Positions 17,402 to 26,619 of a DNA stretch of 64,000 bases are shown here, in pieces (position 1 is the stretch's first letter; every line of letters begins with the position of its first letter). Made by a program: the position numbers and the translations under genes. The stretch lies in the NCBI RefSeq assembly GCF_002019595.1, contig NZ_KV917369.1:3302624-3366623 (forward strand), read 5' to 3'. The notes below the pieces were generated by a model. It saw only the letters and a list, made by a program, of their open reading frames with translations, had not been told where the DNA came from and made no database searches. This stretch comes from Priestia abyssalis (GTDB lineage: Bacteria; Bacillota; Bacilli; Bacillales; Bacillaceae_H).

Positions 17402-17445
17402 AGAGGTATTTGCATTGTCGGTATGACTACTATGCAAATACCTCT
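17402..17445. terminator. Terminator hairpin
   Basis: AGAGGTATTTGCAT and ATGCAAATACCTCT flank a 16-base loop between convergent genes; T-run after ATTCGGGA. Confidence 0.75.
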
Positions 17446-17460
17446 ATTCGGGATTTTTAC

Positions 17461-17922
17461 TTATTTGTTATAATTTCTTGAGGTACTCCAAAGCAAATCC
17501 GATGTTAAAAAGGCTCCAACCGGGGGCAGCGTAGTGGTGTTTATCGGAGGACCGGTAAGTACGGTATTAGTTGTAGCAATCCAATTTCCCCTCTCACCTG
17601 CCTGCAAAGAAGGCGGCTTCATCATAAACCGTCCGCTTAAATTTAAATGGCGAACTCTAATGCCTGCATCATCAAAAATTTGTAATTGGCCAGCAAATGA
17701 TGCATAAGGTGTTTCAAACCTTAATTGTTTCGTATTTTCATCCCAGTATCCATTCATGGGAATGGGTGTGCCCCGAAAATTGGCAGTACCTATTACTCTG
17801 TTACCTGAAACCGAGTCGATCGTAAGTACCCCCCTTACAATCGGTCTTCCTGCAATCTCAGTACTAAGCCCCCAGCGCGTTGGAAAAGGTAAACTAAGCC
17901 GATTAGTTTGAGCATTCTGCAA
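17461..17922 (-). CDS. Hypothetical beta-rich protein, 153 aa
   Basis: The TTG start is fixed by GGGAGGAA upstream. The product has no signal peptide or membrane segment. It consists of alternating hydrophobic and polar stretches typical of a beta-barrel or sandwich (VRGVLTIDSVSGNRVIGTANFRG, then RFETPYASFAGQLQIF). I do not recognise the family. It stands alone between two hypothetical or accessory genes. Confidence 0.6.
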   Translation of the reverse strand: MQNAQTNRLSLPFPTRWGLSTEIAGRPIVRGVLTIDSVSGNRVIGTANFRGTPIPMNGYWDENTKQLRFETPYASFAGQLQIFDDAGIRVRHLNLSGRFMMKPPSLQAGERGNWIATTNTVLTGPPINTTTLPPVGAFLTSDLLWSTSRNYNK

Positions 17923-18010
17923 AACAATTCCTCCCTATAAGGTGTTTTATGCCTAATAGAAAGTATATGCAGCTCATAATGAATTGGGGATTAACTAACT
18001 TTAACCGTAT

Positions 18011-18352
18011 TTATATCTTTTTAACAAATTCAGATTTTAATTGCATAGCTCCAAAGCCGTCAATTTTGCAATCAATATCATGGTCTCCTTCAACCAAACG
18101 TATATTTTTGACTTTCGTACCGATTTTTACAACGGATGAGCTTCCTTTTACTTTTAAATCTTTGATGACTGTTACGGAATCACCATCGTTTAAGACGTTT
18201 CCGTTTGCATCTCTCACTATCTTTTTATCCTCACTATTTTCAGCTTCTGATTCTAAATTCCATTCATGAGCGCATTCCGGACAAACGAAAAGATTCCCGT
18301 CCTCATAAGTGTATTCTGAATTACATTTTGGGCAATTTGGCAAATTAGACAT
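18011..18352 (-). CDS. PhnA/YjdM family zinc-ribbon protein
   Basis: A 113-residue protein. The N-terminal zinc ribbon is C8-x2-C11 ... C24-x2-C27 ([19 protein letters not shown]). It is followed by the PhnA SH3-like domain ([27 protein letters not shown], then [26 protein letters not shown]). Family members are called PhnA or YjdM; despite the old name they are not proven phosphonate enzymes. Complete and probably monocistronic. Confidence 0.9.
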   Translation of the reverse strand: MSNLPNCPKCNSEYTYEDGNLFVCPECAHEWNLESEAENSEDKKIVRDANGNVLNDGDSVTVIKDLKVKGSSSVVKIGTKVKNIRLVEGDHDIDCKIDGFGAMQLKSEFVKKI

Positions 18353-18450
18353 AATGTCATTTCCTCCATTCGTTATGGTTCATTCTAACATATAAAAATG
18401 ACTTTCCATTTCCTTTGTACAGCTTCGCAAGAATAGCCATTAAGCACTCC

Positions 18451-18732
18451 TTACTTCATCATTAATGTTTGTTGTATCTCTTCAACCAATTTTCCAGCGC
18501 CTTCCGGACTTAAGATCACCTTCCCATTGACGAAAGACAGATTTCGTTCGGATACTTCTCCGGTTACTTGACAGACTCTATAAGGCTTGTACTTTTTCAA
18601 AATAATGAGCTCCTCATCAACAAAAATTTCTAATGGATCTTTCTTCTCAATGTCTAATATGCGGCGAAGCTCCTTTGGAAGCACAACCCGGCCTAATTCA
18701 TCCATTTTTCGAACGATACCTGTTGATTTCAC
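18451..18732 (-). CDS. AbrB-family transition-state regulator (AbrB/Abh paralogue)
   Basis: 93 residues. The N-terminal swapped-hairpin DNA-binding domain is KSTGIVRKMDELGRVVLPKELRRILDI, the C-terminal oligomerisation domain CQVTGEVSERNLSFVNGKVILSPEGA. I chose the GTG at 18732 because AAAGAGGGAT precedes it and it gives the usual AbrB N-terminus. AbrB and Abh are global repressors of post-exponential genes. M in place of V/I in RKVDELGR and changes in the C-terminal half suggest a paralogue rather than AbrB itself. Confidence 0.88.
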   Translation of the reverse strand: MKSTGIVRKMDELGRVVLPKELRRILDIEKKDPLEIFVDEELIILKKYKPYRVCQVTGEVSERNLSFVNGKVILSPEGAGKLVEEIQQTLMMK

Positions 18733-18806
18733 TTCTATCCCTCTTTCCATCTTTAACATTAAACCTATCTTAGTGAATAGGAAAAATATCAGTTCATACA
18801 ATGTAG

Positions 18807-19064
18807 TTATGTTAATGAGCGGCTTCTGTAATCGTGAAGAGCGAACTGAAAGGAATAAAAATCCTTTGTTAATATTGCGATTTCTTTTCTCGCCTCTTCT
18901 ATCGTTTCAAAGTCAATGTATATAGAAAGCCTTGTTAAATAGCGGTCTAATTCATTATTTAATTCAATTATAAAATCGGGATCATTATGTTTCTCAATGA
19001 AGTATGTAAAAAGGAATTTTCCTGTTACCCCGCTATGAAGTGAAAAACCAGCACTGTACCACAA
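18807..19064 (-). CDS. Possible small soluble protein, up to 85 aa
   Basis: The C-terminal 60 residues (EKHNDPDFIIELNNELDRYLTRLS ... EEARKEIAILTKDFYSFQFAL) look like a genuine helical protein. The N-terminal part is less convincing, and the TTG start has only AGAGG upstream. It could be the remains of a longer gene. No family recognised. Confidence 0.4.
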   Translation of the reverse strand: MWYSAGFSLHSGVTGKFLFTYFIEKHNDPDFIIELNNELDRYLTRLSIYIDFETIEEARKEIAILTKDFYSFQFALHDYRSRSLT

Positions 19065-19358
19065 AAGCCTCTGCGCAGCTTGCCATCATATTTTTTAACC
19101 GAGTCGGAGAAAAAAGATTCGGGTTACATATAGTTTATTTTTCCATTTCATAACATCAATATATTTGAATATTTGAATATAGAAATTAAGAATTTACCCA
19201 TTTTCTTTCATAATGTCAAAGGAAATTTTTTATAGAATAAGGCAGATTTGGCCTCTTCCTCTTTCACTAAGAAAAAAGATTATGTATTCATTCATTGTTA
19301 TGAAAAGAAAGATTCTATAGGCAAAGAAGTGTCTACTAAATTAAAAAACTGATTTAAT
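19065..19358. other. Intergenic upstream of the H2 hairpin
   Basis: AT-rich with no supported gene. A direct repeat of ATTTGAATAT lies at about 19160-19178. Confidence 0.4.
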
Positions 19359-19413
19359 GAAATGCCCCGTCACCAAATCCCAATTTTACTGGATATCTGC
19401 GACGGGGCATTTC
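19359..19413. repeat. GC-rich hairpin repeat H, copy 2
   Basis: GAAATGCCCCGTC-A-CCAAATCC ... GGAT-ATCTG-C-GACGGGGCATTTC; same design as 6580-6630 and 20652-20712 with base differences in both arms. Confidence 0.7.
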
Positions 19414-19458
19414 TTGAGAGGGACTGAAAGGGCAATAGCCCTTTCAGTCCCTCTCAAG
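19413..19458. terminator. Perfect 21-bp stem hairpin
   Basis: Arms at 19413-19433 and 19438-19458 are perfect complements with a four-base loop. It follows H copy 2 without a gap. It may insulate the downstream flavin monooxygenase gene. Confidence 0.75.
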
Positions 19459-19572
19459 CATTATATTTTTAATCATCAAAAAAAGTTGATAAAATACAGG
19501 TGTATGAATACGGGATGACAGATTAAGAATAAAACGCCCGTATGGATCATGATAAAGAAAGAAGATGAACAT

Positions 19573-20595
19573 ATGTCTGTAAATACACATGAAAAACGAC
19601 TAAGTGACATTTCGTTTTCCGTCCTAGACCTTGCGCCGATCATCGTCGGCGGAACTCCGTCTGATTCTTTGCGCAACACGCTTGACCTTGCACGCCATGC
19701 CGAAAAATGGGGATACAACCGTTATTGGCTGGCTGAACATCATAATATGCCAGGTATCGCAAGCTCAGCGACATCTGTCGTCATCGGCCATGTGGCAGCC
19801 GGTACATCGACAATTCGTGTAGGCTCCGGCGGAATTATGCTGCCGAATCACGCCCCGCTTGTTATTGCCGAACAGTTCGGAACGCTTGAATCGCTGTTCC
19901 CTGGCCGTATCGACCTTGGACTCGGCCGTGCACCTGGAACTGACCAAATTACGGCACATGCTTTGAGACGTGATCGCAGAAGCGACGGCCATGACTTTCC
20001 GGAACAGCTGGCTGAACTGCGTGCTTACTTTAAGCCTGCTTCAGAATCAGGAAACATGCGTGTAAGAGCCATTCCAGGCGAAGGACTGAACATTCCGATT
20101 TGGCTGTTGGGCTCAAGCAGTTTCAGCGCCCAGCTCGCTGGCCAGCTCGGTTTGCCATTTGCCTTTGCGAGCCATTTTTCACCTGAAAATACGCTGCCGG
20201 CTTTAGACGTATATCGCCGCCATTTCCGCCCTTCCGAAGTGCTGGATGAACCGTATGCAATGGTCGGCTTGAACGTGATCGCCGCCGATACGGACGAAGA
20301 AGCGCAGCGGCTCGCCACTTCCATGCAGCAGCAATTCCTGAACTTGATCCGCAATACCCCAGGACCGCTCAAGCCGCCTGTAGATAACATGGACAAACTT
20401 TGGAGCGACTATGAAAAAGCCGTTGTAGACCGCCAGCTCGGCTCCTCTATCATCGGCGGCCCAGAGACAGTAAAACAAAAGCTGCAAGCATTTTTGGATG
20501 AGACTCAAGCAAACGAAATGATGGTCAACGCCCAAATTTTCAATCATCAAGCGCGCCTTCGTTCCTTTGAAATTGTCGCTGAGGTAACGAAATAG
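19573..20595 (+). CDS. LLM-class flavin-dependent oxidoreductase
   Basis: A luciferase-like monooxygenase (341 aa) with the family features [33 protein letters not shown] (WxAEHH), [29 protein letters not shown] and the late [13 protein letters not shown]. Such enzymes use FMNH2 from a partner reductase to oxidise small organic substrates; the substrate here is unknown. Start at 19573 (MSVNTHEKR) is preferred to 19549. The gene looks more G+C-rich than its neighbours (the 60 bases from 20221 have 32 G/C). It is flanked by two H hairpins, which suggests transfer. Confidence 0.9.
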   Translation: MSVNTHEKRLSDISFSVLDLAPIIVGGTPSDSLRNTLDLARHAEKWGYNRYWLAEHHNMPGIASSATSVVIGHVAAGTSTIRVGSGGIMLPNHAPLVIAEQFGTLESLFPGRIDLGLGRAPGTDQITAHALRRDRRSDGHDFPEQLAELRAYFKPASESGNMRVRAIPGEGLNIPIWLLGSSSFSAQLAGQLGLPFAFASHFSPENTLPALDVYRRHFRPSEVLDEPYAMVGLNVIAADTDEEAQRLATSMQQQFLNLIRNTPGPLKPPVDNMDKLWSDYEKAVVDRQLGSSIIGGPETVKQKLQAFLDETQANEMMVNAQIFNHQARLRSFEIVAEVTK

Positions 20596-20604
20596 AAAAA
20601 ACAA

Positions 20605-20622
20605 TGAGGCTGTCCCATAAGT
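20605..20622 (+). mobile_element. Possible insertion-sequence terminus
   Basis: GAGGCTGTCCCATAAGTC resembles terminal repeats of IS1182/IS4-like elements. It stands next to H copy 3 with no transposase in the window. Confidence 0.3.
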
Positions 20623-20651
20623 CTCTAATCAAACACAAAAACCGATTTTTA

Positions 20652-20712
20652 CTGAAAGGCCCCGCCACATAATCCCTTGGTTTTACTGGATTTTCATGAC
20701 GGGGCCTTTCAG
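20652..20712. repeat. GC-rich hairpin repeat H, copy 3
   Basis: CTGAAAGGCCCCG-CCACATAATCC ... GGATTTTCATGA-CGGGGCCTTTCAG. It lies after the flavin monooxygenase gene and may also act as its terminator. Confidence 0.7.
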
Positions 20713-20814
20713 GAGAATGAGTCAAAAGGGTTTCTTTCTCCCCTTTTGATCCATCCTCTCGTTTCAACTGTTCTTTTATTATGATTCTTTCTTTTCTAAA
20801 GGAATGCTTGTTCA

Positions 20815-22260
20815 CTAATCAGTTTGCAGGCTTTTTAATGCATCGGCAAATCGTAAAATGCCTTCCCCGATTAAACCGGCTTCTCCCCTGCCGAATGTAA
20901 AGCGGACATACCCTTTTTTCGAGCCGAACACGCTTCCCGGAACGAAAGCGACTCCTTTTTTCATCGATTCTTCAAGCAAACGAAACTCATTAACGGAAGC
21001 TTTTAGTTTGCACCACATATGAATTCCACCTTCTGGAACAAGAAACTCAATTTCGTCAGCCAACACTTCATGAAGACTTGACGTTAGTTCGTCCCTTCGC
21101 TGTTTGAGCTGTTTTCGAAGCATCCCGATATGTGTGTGAAAATAGTCGGAATCCAAAAATTGATGGGCCACCCATTGAGGAAACACACTATGCCCAAAAT
21201 CGACTTGCTGCTTGGCATCCGCCAATCGTTCAATGACCTGCGCCGGACCAATGACCCACCCGATTCGAAGCCCTGATGCGACGATTTTAGATAGGGAGCT
21301 AATGTATAAAACATTGCCGTTTTGATCCATTGATTTTAACGTTGGATTGACGATTCCATTGAAGGAGATCAAACTATAAGGATCATCTTCTACAATCGGA
21401 ATGCCAAACTCCGACGATAATTCGAGAATTCGCTTACGACGTTCCAGGTGAAGAATCGTTCCTGATGGATTTTGATGGTCAGGATTCAAAAAGATCATAC
21501 GAATCCGATGCTTTTTATGTAAAGCGATCAAATCATCCGGATTGATGCCGTGTTGATCAACAGGCAAAAGAAAGGTTTTCAGCCCTGCTGACTGAAAAAT
21601 CGGCAAGGAAAAACAATAAGACGGATCTTCAATTGCCACCGCATCACCCGGTTTTAGCAAACACTGAACGATGAGATGGAGAGCCTGTTGGGCACCAGAT
21701 GTGATAAGAATAGAAGAATGACCCGTATCAATTTTTTTATATTCCTTCACATGCGACGAGATCTTTTCTCGTAAAAGCTCATTTCCTTGCGGGTGGTCAT
21801 AGCCAAGGTGGCCAGTAAACAATTCCTCTGAAAGAATCGAACGGAACGGATCGAGCGGAAACAAATCTGGCGCCAATTCACCGCTCGCCAAATTAATCAA
21901 CTCGCGCTTCTGCGTTTCTGTGCGAATTCGCTGAACTAAAGGCAGATTAGGCAAAAACGAGCCGTCTTCGACGTAACGGCCCCAGTTTGGGATACGTTTA
22001 TGGGAGATTCCCCATATATCTGTACTGATGCGTGTTCCACTCCCCTTCTTCCTTTCTACAATCCCTAGCGACAGCAACTCCTCATAGGCGGCTACGACCG
22101 TGCTGCGATTCACTTGCAGCTCCCTTGCCAAAGCACGCTCAGAAGGCAGCATGCTGTCGGGCAAAAAAATCCCTGAAGATATTCCTTGCTCAATATAATC
22201 CGCAATTTGCTTGTAAATAGGCTTTTTATCCGTACGATCCGGTTTCCATTCCATTGTCAT
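20815..22260 (-). CDS. MocR-type regulator: GntR winged helix fused to aminotransferase domain
   Basis: 481 residues. Residues 10-80 are a GntR HTH (PIYKQIADYIEQGI, LPSERALARELQVNRSTVVAAYEEL). The rest is a fold-type I aminotransferase domain (GYDHPQGNELLREKI, SGAQQALHLIVQCLLKPGD, PDHQNPSG) with PLP lysine in SLSKIVASGLRIGW. MocR regulators sense PLP, amino acids or vitamins and usually control a divergent neighbour. The neighbour on that side here is the intron-bearing IS element, so the original target may have been displaced. Which MocR subgroup it belongs to is unclear. Confidence 0.88.
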   Translation of the reverse strand: MTMEWKPDRTDKKPIYKQIADYIEQGISSGIFLPDSMLPSERALARELQVNRSTVVAAYEELLSLGIVERKKGSGTRISTDIWGISHKRIPNWGRYVEDGSFLPNLPLVQRIRTETQKRELINLASGELAPDLFPLDPFRSILSEELFTGHLGYDHPQGNELLREKISSHVKEYKKIDTGHSSILITSGAQQALHLIVQCLLKPGDAVAIEDPSYCFSLPIFQSAGLKTFLLPVDQHGINPDDLIALHKKHRIRMIFLNPDHQNPSGTILHLERRKRILELSSEFGIPIVEDDPYSLISFNGIVNPTLKSMDQNGNVLYISSLSKIVASGLRIGWVIGPAQVIERLADAKQQVDFGHSVFPQWVAHQFLDSDYFHTHIGMLRKQLKQRRDELTSSLHEVLADEIEFLVPEGGIHMWCKLKASVNEFRLLEESMKKGVAFVPGSVFGSKKGYVRFTFGRGEAGLIGEGILRFADALKSLQTD

Positions 22261-22326
22261 TCATCCTTGCCATGAATTATTGAACGAAAGGCTTATGCTG
22301 CCCGTGGGCAAGTAACAACCCTTTCT

Positions 22327-22370
22327 TTTGAACTACCCACCACTTACTCGCTGAAGTGGAGGATTCCTAC
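22327..22370 (-). mobile_element. IS200/IS605-type right end (tnpB side)
   Basis: On the minus strand: GAATCCTCCACTTCAGCGAG, then AAGTGGTGGGTAGTTCAA. This foldback ending GTAGTTCAA is the form of IS605-family right ends and of the 3' end of tnpB-associated omega RNAs. The same GTAGTTCAA end occurs at 53743 and 62962. Confidence 0.6.
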
Positions 22371-22396
22371 AAACTCCATTCGATCGAACAGATATT

Positions 22397-24997
22397 TAGT
22401 AATAGCAATAGGTAAGATTTTGATGTAATCGCCATCTTTTCCCCTGCTCCACACCCAACGTGCGACTTTCACCGCATTAGGCGTTCCATCTTATTCTTTT
22501 AGACTAAAGCAACCAAATTACAAACTTTACGAAAATGGTTTAGTTTCTTCAATTGTTTTCCGTCCAATTGAAGGATCTTCCTATATCGGTCAATCGTCTC
22601 TTCATCTGTAGCATGGATTAATTTATGAGCATTTTTGTGAACTATTACAAGATTACTGAATTCATCCGTTCCTCCCATGTGACGTGGTACTTTGTGGTGA
22701 CAGTGTGATTCTTCTGAGGATAGAAATTTTCCTGTCACTGCACATTTTCCTAATTGCATTGAATATCTTGAAATTCTGTTGTCTGCGTATTCTAAATTGT
22801 TTGTTTCATGAGTTCCACGTAACATCTTATTGATTTCAACTGCAATCTCAACTTTGAGTTTCTGGTGAAGTTTCAGCCTTCCTTCTTTTGTATAGTCACA
22901 TATGTCCTGACTAAAGTTTATGGCATTTCTTGTTTCGATGTCTGCTAAAGGAAATAAGTGGATACCACTAATCTCAAAGGTTTTAAAGTTATTCTTGTGA
23001 AGTCGTTTATATGTTTCGCTTGGTTTAATTGGTATCCCGTATTTCCCAATTGATTTAAGACGATTGTGCAGGGTTTTAGAAAGACGATAGGCAATGTCGG
23101 TAAAATCTATGTTTACATGCGTTGCGATTCTGTAATAGTTTTTGACCCCGAGAATAAATGCGTTATAATGATTAATAGCCTGAACAGTTGGATTCCTTTG
23201 GATATTAGAAATCAAATTTCTAGCTTGTTCATGAATGGATTTTTTCTTTTTATCCATTACATGAGTATTGGCTACAAATTTATTTCGCTTTTTTACTGCT
23301 TTAAGAGAGAACCCTAGAAAATCCGATTGTCTTTTTCTTAGATTAGTGATGTTTGATTTCTCAGGTGATATATCAAGGCTTAATTGATTCTTCAAGTATC
23401 CTTTGACAGCGTGGTAAATCTTTATGGCAGATTTATGTGAATCTGTGAAAACTTTAAAATCATCTGCATATCTAACAATATACATCTGTTTTAGGTCAGT
23501 TTGTTTCATTCTTTTGACTTTGTGGTCCTGCCTGTAATATTGGTATTTTGTTTTAAAGTTTTCCCATTGATTTGAAATCCACCAGTCTAAGTCATTAAGT
23601 ACAATATTCGAAAGCAGTGGAGATAGGATTCCTCCCTGTGGTGTTCCCTTTGTTGGAATTCCTATTCCCTGAACAGGTGCTTTGAGTATTTTTGAAATTA
23701 TTGCTATTACTCTTTTGTCCTTTATTCCGATATTGTATATCTGCTTTAATAATTTTGTGTGATTTACATTATCAAAGAAACCCTGTATATCAATATCTAC
23801 AACATGGTGACATTCCGTATGATTCACTAGGAATTGACATCTAGCCATTGCATGATGAGTGCTTCTGTTGGGTCTGAACCCATATGAATGATTATAGAAT
23901 TTGGCTTCACAGATAGGTTCCAATACTTGTTTAAACATCTGTTGAATGAGTCTATCCCTCATGGTCGGAATACCTAGTGGACGCTTCTTTCCATTTGGCT
24001 TTGGTATTTCGACCCTTCTAACTGTCTGAGGTTTGTAATTTACTAATGTTGCTCTTATTTCTTCGATAAATTCATCAACGTTTTCCATTTTATATTGATC
24101 TATTGTGATACCGTCTGTTCCTGCTGTTTTTGAACCCGTGTTGGCTTTGATGTTTCTGTATGCTAGAAGAATATTATCTTTTGATATGATATGTTCATAT
24201 AAATTTTGGCCTTTGGTAGCGTTGTTTTTACTTCTATCATAAAGGTCATCAAATAAATTTTGCATATTATAATATTCCGCATGGCGTAAGGTTGTACTCA
24301 CCGATGGATTGTTTCCCCTTTCAAAGAAAAGTCCCATCATCTTACTCGACCCTGTGAGTTCCATTTGGTTGATTTAGTTTTCAAAGAACAAGACTTGGGA
24401 CTATCCCTCCACGTTCATTACATGCTTCATTGGTACTGTGTCCCTGCTTTCACAAGAATAAAGTCACTTCGGCTTATAGCCTTATAGACACCATCCCGAT
24501 AGTAGTCGTTTATATTTAAATGTTTCTTGCTTACAGCGTTCCAATTAACCTAGCTCTGCATATATCCGTAGGTGCTTGCTTTGAGCCTGTCAAAGTTATA
24601 TCCTCATTGTTGGATATACCGAATTTCCTCTTAGCCAATCGTACTTTTCGGTATTTGACCCTGCAGTAGCAGTTTATGTCTTTCGAGCATAATCGGGGTT
24701 TAGACCCGTACCTTCGCAAGTTCGTCAGATTTAACCATCATTCTCACCATAGATATTTTGTAGCCCCCCGACCTATCATAAACCATATTCTAGCGAACTT
24801 AGGTTTACTTCAGCCGACTTCACCTAGCTTCATACAATTATAGACTACTATCTGTAATCGCATGTAGGAGTCTTAGGTAACTCGTTTCAGCTCAACATGA
24901 CGACTTTCATTCCGAGTTTCGGTTAATCAGTTATGATTACTTTTGAGAGTAATCCTCCTATTTCGTGATTATACACTTATAAGGAAACGCTTCGCAC
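22397..24997 (-). mobile_element. Group II intron, about 2.6 kb, apparently complete
   Basis: The 5' end is GTGCG at 24997, matching the group II consensus. About 630 bases of structured RNA precede the ORF. Domain V is at about 22447-22480 (minus strand ACGCCTAATGCG-GTGAAAGT-CGCACG-TTGGGTGT, with tetraloop and two-base bulge). Domain VI follows, with a bulged A in ATCTTACC as likely branch point. The 3' end is estimated at 22397-22405. It sits immediately after the last recognisable tnpB codons, downstream of a small hairpin (CCGTAG-GAA-CTACGG). Confidence 0.85.
22499..24364 (-). CDS. ltrA: Group II intron reverse transcriptase/maturase with HNH endonuclease
   Basis: 621 residues with the full domain order. 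RT blocks include AGTDGITIDQY (about 81-91), PKPNGKKRPLGIPTM (121-135), YGFRPNRSTHHA (161-172), GTPQGGILSPLLSN (240-253) and catalytic Y299-A-D-D302. The maturase X domain follows. The HNH endonuclease is C-terminal (CAVTGKFL ... HCHHKVPRHMGGTDEFSNLVIVH). No frameshift is seen, so the protein should be able to splice and retrohome its intron. Encoded in intron domain IV. The start has no obvious ribosome binding site; a later Met is possible. Confidence 0.95.
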   Translation of the reverse strand: MELTGSSKMMGLFFERGNNPSVSTTLRHAEYYNMQNLFDDLYDRSKNNATKGQNLYEHIISKDNILLAYRNIKANTGSKTAGTDGITIDQYKMENVDEFIEEIRATLVNYKPQTVRRVEIPKPNGKKRPLGIPTMRDRLIQQMFKQVLEPICEAKFYNHSYGFRPNRSTHHAMARCQFLVNHTECHHVVDIDIQGFFDNVNHTKLLKQIYNIGIKDKRVIAIISKILKAPVQGIGIPTKGTPQGGILSPLLSNIVLNDLDWWISNQWENFKTKYQYYRQDHKVKRMKQTDLKQMYIVRYADDFKVFTDSHKSAIKIYHAVKGYLKNQLSLDISPEKSNITNLRKRQSDFLGFSLKAVKKRNKFVANTHVMDKKKKSIHEQARNLISNIQRNPTVQAINHYNAFILGVKNYYRIATHVNIDFTDIAYRLSKTLHNRLKSIGKYGIPIKPSETYKRLHKNNFKTFEISGIHLFPLADIETRNAINFSQDICDYTKEGRLKLHQKLKVEIAVEINKMLRGTHETNNLEYADNRISRYSMQLGKCAVTGKFLSSEESHCHHKVPRHMGGTDEFSNLVIVHKNAHKLIHATDEETIDRYRKILQLDGKQLKKLNHFRKVCNLVALV

Positions 24998-25186
24998 GGC
25001 TATCCCCGTAGTTCCTACGGTTAGAAGCCTTATCGCTTCATTTTTTAGATTTCGTCCTGCGTTAAGTTCTCGATCATGATGTGTGCCGCAAGAAGGACAA
25101 TCCCATTCACGAAGATTCAGATTCTTAACGTCTTTGTTTTGGGTGATACGGAATTTATAGGCTTTGTTGACAAGCATGACATTCAT
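24998..25186 (-). pseudogene. tnpB: Internally deleted tnpB (IS200/IS605 family), interrupted by the group II intron
   Basis: About 15 N-terminal residues typical of TnpB ([15 protein letters not shown]) are joined directly to the C-terminal zinc-finger end ([20 protein letters not shown], then [19 protein letters not shown]). The RuvC catalytic core, roughly 300 residues, is missing, so it cannot act as an RNA-guided nuclease. The frame continues a few codons into the intron (VRSVSL). The left end lies to the right (25236-25325) and the right end beyond the intron (22327-22370). Confidence 0.88.
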
Positions 25187-25235
25187 CTCACTCCGACAAG
25201 AACATTCATTCCCATTATACCATCATGAGGAAATT

Positions 25236-25325
25236 TTTGGATACCGCCAACCGACATTCATCTCCCGCCTACTCATTGGGCTTCGTCCTCCCCATTCCTT
25301 GAGGTGGGAGTCTTCTGTCGAGAAA
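25236..25325 (-). mobile_element. IS200/IS605-type left-end hairpin region
   Basis: On the minus strand: TTTATCATTTCTCGACAGAA, then GACTCCCACCTC and further foldbacks ending GAATGTCGGTTGGCGG, upstream of the tnpB remnant. The block TTTATCATTT-N2-CGACAGAAGACTCCC recurs at 63001-63036. Confidence 0.6.
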
Positions 25326-25336
25326 TGATAAAAAGG

Positions 25337-25531
25337 CTATAAAACGGCAATGGCATACCAGGCAAGCGCGATAAGTGAACCTAAAAGAACGACCGCATAA
25401 ATAGCCGTTAAATTGATGGTATTCCGCTTCGTCGACTTACCGTAGTTCGCCTCCACGTTTCTTGCCACGAAAATCGTACCAATAAGTGAAATCATGCCAA
25501 TCATAATGACTAATATAAGTGCAATTTTCAT
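25337..25531 (-). CDS. Small two-span membrane protein, 64 aa
   Basis: ALILVIMIGMISLIGTIFVAR and LTAIYAVVLLGSLIALAWYAIAV are two clear membrane segments separated by a basic loop (NYGKSTKRNTIN). AGGGAGAG precedes the ATG. It lies 33 bp after the CidB-type gene on the same strand, so it is probably the third gene of that operon. No family name recognised. Confidence 0.6.
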   Translation of the reverse strand: MKIALILVIMIGMISLIGTIFVARNVEANYGKSTKRNTINLTAIYAVVLLGSLIALAWYAIAVL

Positions 25532-25564
25532 ACGTCTTCTCTCCCTAGCAAACTAATTTTTTAT

Positions 25565-26236
25565 TCAAAAGAACAAAGATAAGATATACGGCACCAAGAT
25601 ACTAGCCAGTAATCCTGTTACAATCATCGTCACTGACGCAATCGTCGTCCCTTCTTCGCTTTCTTTCATCATTTGTGTAACCCCGATGATATGGGAGGCA
25701 CACCCAAGCCCTACACCCTTTCCTACCATGCTTGTAATGCGAAAAAGCTTTAACAAAATCGGCCCTAAGGCGCCGCCCACTATTCCGGCAACCATCACAA
25801 AAACAGCTGTCAACGACGGAATGCCGCCGATTTGATCAGCCAATGACACCGCAATCGGCATGGTAGTCAACTGGGGAATGGAAGTTAATATCAGTTCCTT
25901 ATCCATACTAAGCATATTTCCGATGGATATGTTCACGATCATTAAGATGATGATGCCTGCTGCCGCTCCCATGACGATCGAGGCGAAATTATTCATTAGA
26001 ATATGTCTTTGTTTAAACAATGGGATCGCTAAAGCAACGATGGCCGGACCGAGAAGCTCCGAAATCCATTTCCCTCCATTGTTTATGTAATCATCATGAG
26101 ACATGCCAAAAATAATAAGTAAACAAATCATACTTGCTGTAGCGGTCAATACCGGTAACGTAAAGGGAAAAGGAAACCTGCTGTATACCTTTACTGCTAA
26201 TAAATACAAAACAATGGTAATCACAATCCAAACCAT
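25565..26236 (-). CDS. LrgB/CidB family membrane protein
   Basis: 223 residues, about 6-7 membrane segments, full family length. Conserved blocks: LLGPAIVALAIPLFKQRHIL, SIPQLTTMPIAVSLADQIGGIPSLTAVFV and GLGCASHIIGVTQMM. CidB/LrgB proteins work with CidA/LrgA partners. First described in holin-like control of autolysis, B. subtilis and other relatives are now known as pyruvate or small-metabolite transporters. It starts two bases after the CidA-type gene. A LytS-LytT system, which controls such genes elsewhere, lies at 59-62 kb. Confidence 0.9.
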   Translation of the reverse strand: MVWIVITIVLYLLAVKVYSRFPFPFTLPVLTATASMICLLIIFGMSHDDYINNGGKWISELLGPAIVALAIPLFKQRHILMNNFASIVMGAAAGIIILMIVNISIGNMLSMDKELILTSIPQLTTMPIAVSLADQIGGIPSLTAVFVMVAGIVGGALGPILLKLFRITSMVGKGVGLGCASHIIGVTQMMKESEEGTTIASVTMIVTGLLASILVPYILSLFF

Positions 26237-26238
26237 CT

Positions 26239-26619
26239 TTACTTCCCGTCCAATCGTACACGCTTTTCTTTCGCCGAAGCAAAGCGATGGCTTACATAGG
26301 ATGCAACGACGAGCGTGATGAAGGTACTTAAAATAACGGTCACAAGTATGACACTTCCTTTTCCAAACAGAAAAGAACCATAATCCATGACCCCTGTCGT
26401 AGATGGAATCACAAATAACGGGAGAAAAACCAATAATTTTTCCGCACTTAACTCAAACCATCTCACCGGTACAACACCGGAGTAAAGGAGAATAAACAGA
26501 AGCAGCATTCCTATTAAACTGCCTGGAATGGATAAATGAAGGGCCTTCTGAAGCACTTCTCCTATCCAGCTAAATACATATAACACTCCAACTTGAAGTG
26601 TAAACGCCAACCATTTCAA
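26239..26619 (-). CDS. CidA/LrgA family holin-like protein
   Basis: 126 residues, four hydrophobic segments. Family signature LSIPGSLIGMLLLFILLYSGVVP and LLVFLPLFVIPSTTGVMDY. The TTG start at 26619 (MKWLAFTLQVGVL) follows GTGGAGG at normal spacing. First gene of the cidA-cidB-64aa operon. The long upstream gap (26620-27033) should hold its promoter; no adjacent LysR-type cidR gene is present. Confidence 0.9.
   Translation of the reverse strand: MKWLAFTLQVGVLYVFSWIGEVLQKALHLSIPGSLIGMLLLFILLYSGVVPVRWFELSAEKLLVFLPLFVIPSTTGVMDYGSFLFGKGSVILVTVILSTFITLVVASYVSHRFASAKEKRVRLDGK

Noticed and set aside
22499-24364. Retron or diversity-generating RT
   Set aside because: The maturase X domain, HNH and flanking domain V/VI identify a group II intron.
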